A program made the position numbers and the translations under genes. From contig OX485807.1 in NCBI GenBank assembly GCA_950295325.1, positions 16,643,001-16,707,000 on the forward strand: a stretch of 64,000 bases of DNA, in the 5' to 3' direction. Shown here piece after piece: positions 63,746 through 64,000 of this stretch. The notes beneath the pieces are model-generated. The model saw only the letters and a list, made by a program, of their open reading frames with translations, had not been told where the DNA came from and made no database searches. This DNA comes from Polytrichum commune. Lineage: Eukaryota; Streptophyta; Polytrichopsida; Polytrichales; Polytrichaceae. Position 1 is the first letter of the stretch, and each line of letters begins with the position of its first letter.

Positions 63746-63980
63746 CATACAAGCATACCTCTCGTTCGTCTACCCAATATGAAGGCCTTAAAGTAATGTG
63801 TAACTTGGAGGTTATTACTTTAGTTGATTTGACGTCAAAATTAGCTTGAAAGATTTCAAATTCAAATCATTAGGCTTGAGGTTTGACGTCGAAATTAACT
63901 TGAATTTGAGATGACTTTCAACCACATCTTTAAAGGGGGTCAAGTTCTTATGTTGGATGGATGAGAGGTACGCTTGTATG
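63746..63980. mobile_element. Small inverted-repeat element (MITE-like), family 2, second copy
   Basis: The left end catacaagcatacctctcg and the right end, on the opposite strand, catacaagcgtacctctcat, then extended similarity (catcca.c..ata), give inverted repeats of about 33 bp. The interior shares 'gatttgacgtcaaaattagcttgaa' with the copy at 6431-6632. A CT run follows directly, as it does near the solitary arm at 7460-7514. Confidence 0.6.
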
Positions 63981-64000
63981 TAATAACCCTCTCTCTCTCT

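Noticed and set aside
1..64000. CRISPR arrays, bacterial operons, rRNA or tRNA genes
   Set aside because: Intron-rich eukaryotic genes dominate. The short direct repeats are tandem duplications without regular unique spacers, and no tRNA or rRNA signature was recognised by eye; a tRNA scan was not possible.

Overview
This is nuclear DNA of a green land plant or close streptophyte relative. The genes have many short exons split by GT-AG introns, and the intergenic DNA is AT-rich and full of repeats. Five host genes are recognised, all typical of plants: a plastid haloalkane-dehalogenase-like alpha/beta hydrolase, an SDF2-type MIR-domain ER protein, an EMB2654-like pentatricopeptide repeat (PPR) protein, a starch-synthase-5-like protein and an F-box protein. 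One LINE type, with RNase H plus an apparent restriction-like endonuclease, is not what I expect in seed plants, so a bryophyte, lycophyte, fern or charophyte is more likely than a seed plant. The species cannot be named from the sequence.

Layout: 0.8-4.3 kb holds two decayed minus-strand LINE copies. 4.3-7.7 kb is repeat-rich intergenic DNA with a short inverted-repeat element. 7.76-12.64 kb (+) is the hydrolase gene, 11 exons, modelled completely (380 aa). 16.6-22.4 kb (+) is the SDF2 gene, whose first coding exon is preceded by a tandem duplication of its own splice-acceptor region. 22.4-30.7 kb is a repeat island containing inverted and partial copies of a roughly 1 kb element that carries exon 1 and part of intron 1 of the hydrolase gene, plus a large foldback element. 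37.34-30.72 kb (-) is the PPR gene, 12 exons, 902 aa. 40.07-49.91 kb (+) is the starch-synthase-like gene, 20 exons, about 755 aa, in which both ADP-glucose-binding motifs are degenerate. 53.11-54.37 kb (+) is an intronless F-box gene embedded in decayed tandem repeats. 56.9-57.9 kb holds an L1-type LINE remnant. 58-64 kb has several small inverted-repeat elements and no recognisable gene.

The genes are not an operon or pathway. They are independent plant loci, three of them (hydrolase, PPR, starch synthase) probably plastid-targeted and one secretory (SDF2). All exon models were built by eye from open frames, splice signals and phase continuity. The hydrolase, PPR and starch-synthase models keep frame through every junction.

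The most notable observations are: (1) a divergent, probably non-catalytic starch synthase; (2) a Pack-type element that appears to have copied host exon/intron sequence; (3) a four-copy, roughly 370 bp hAT-like MITE family, two copies of which sit in PPR introns; (4) an RNase H plus RLE-like LINE; (5) repeated local tandem duplications of 100-450 bp at gene edges.
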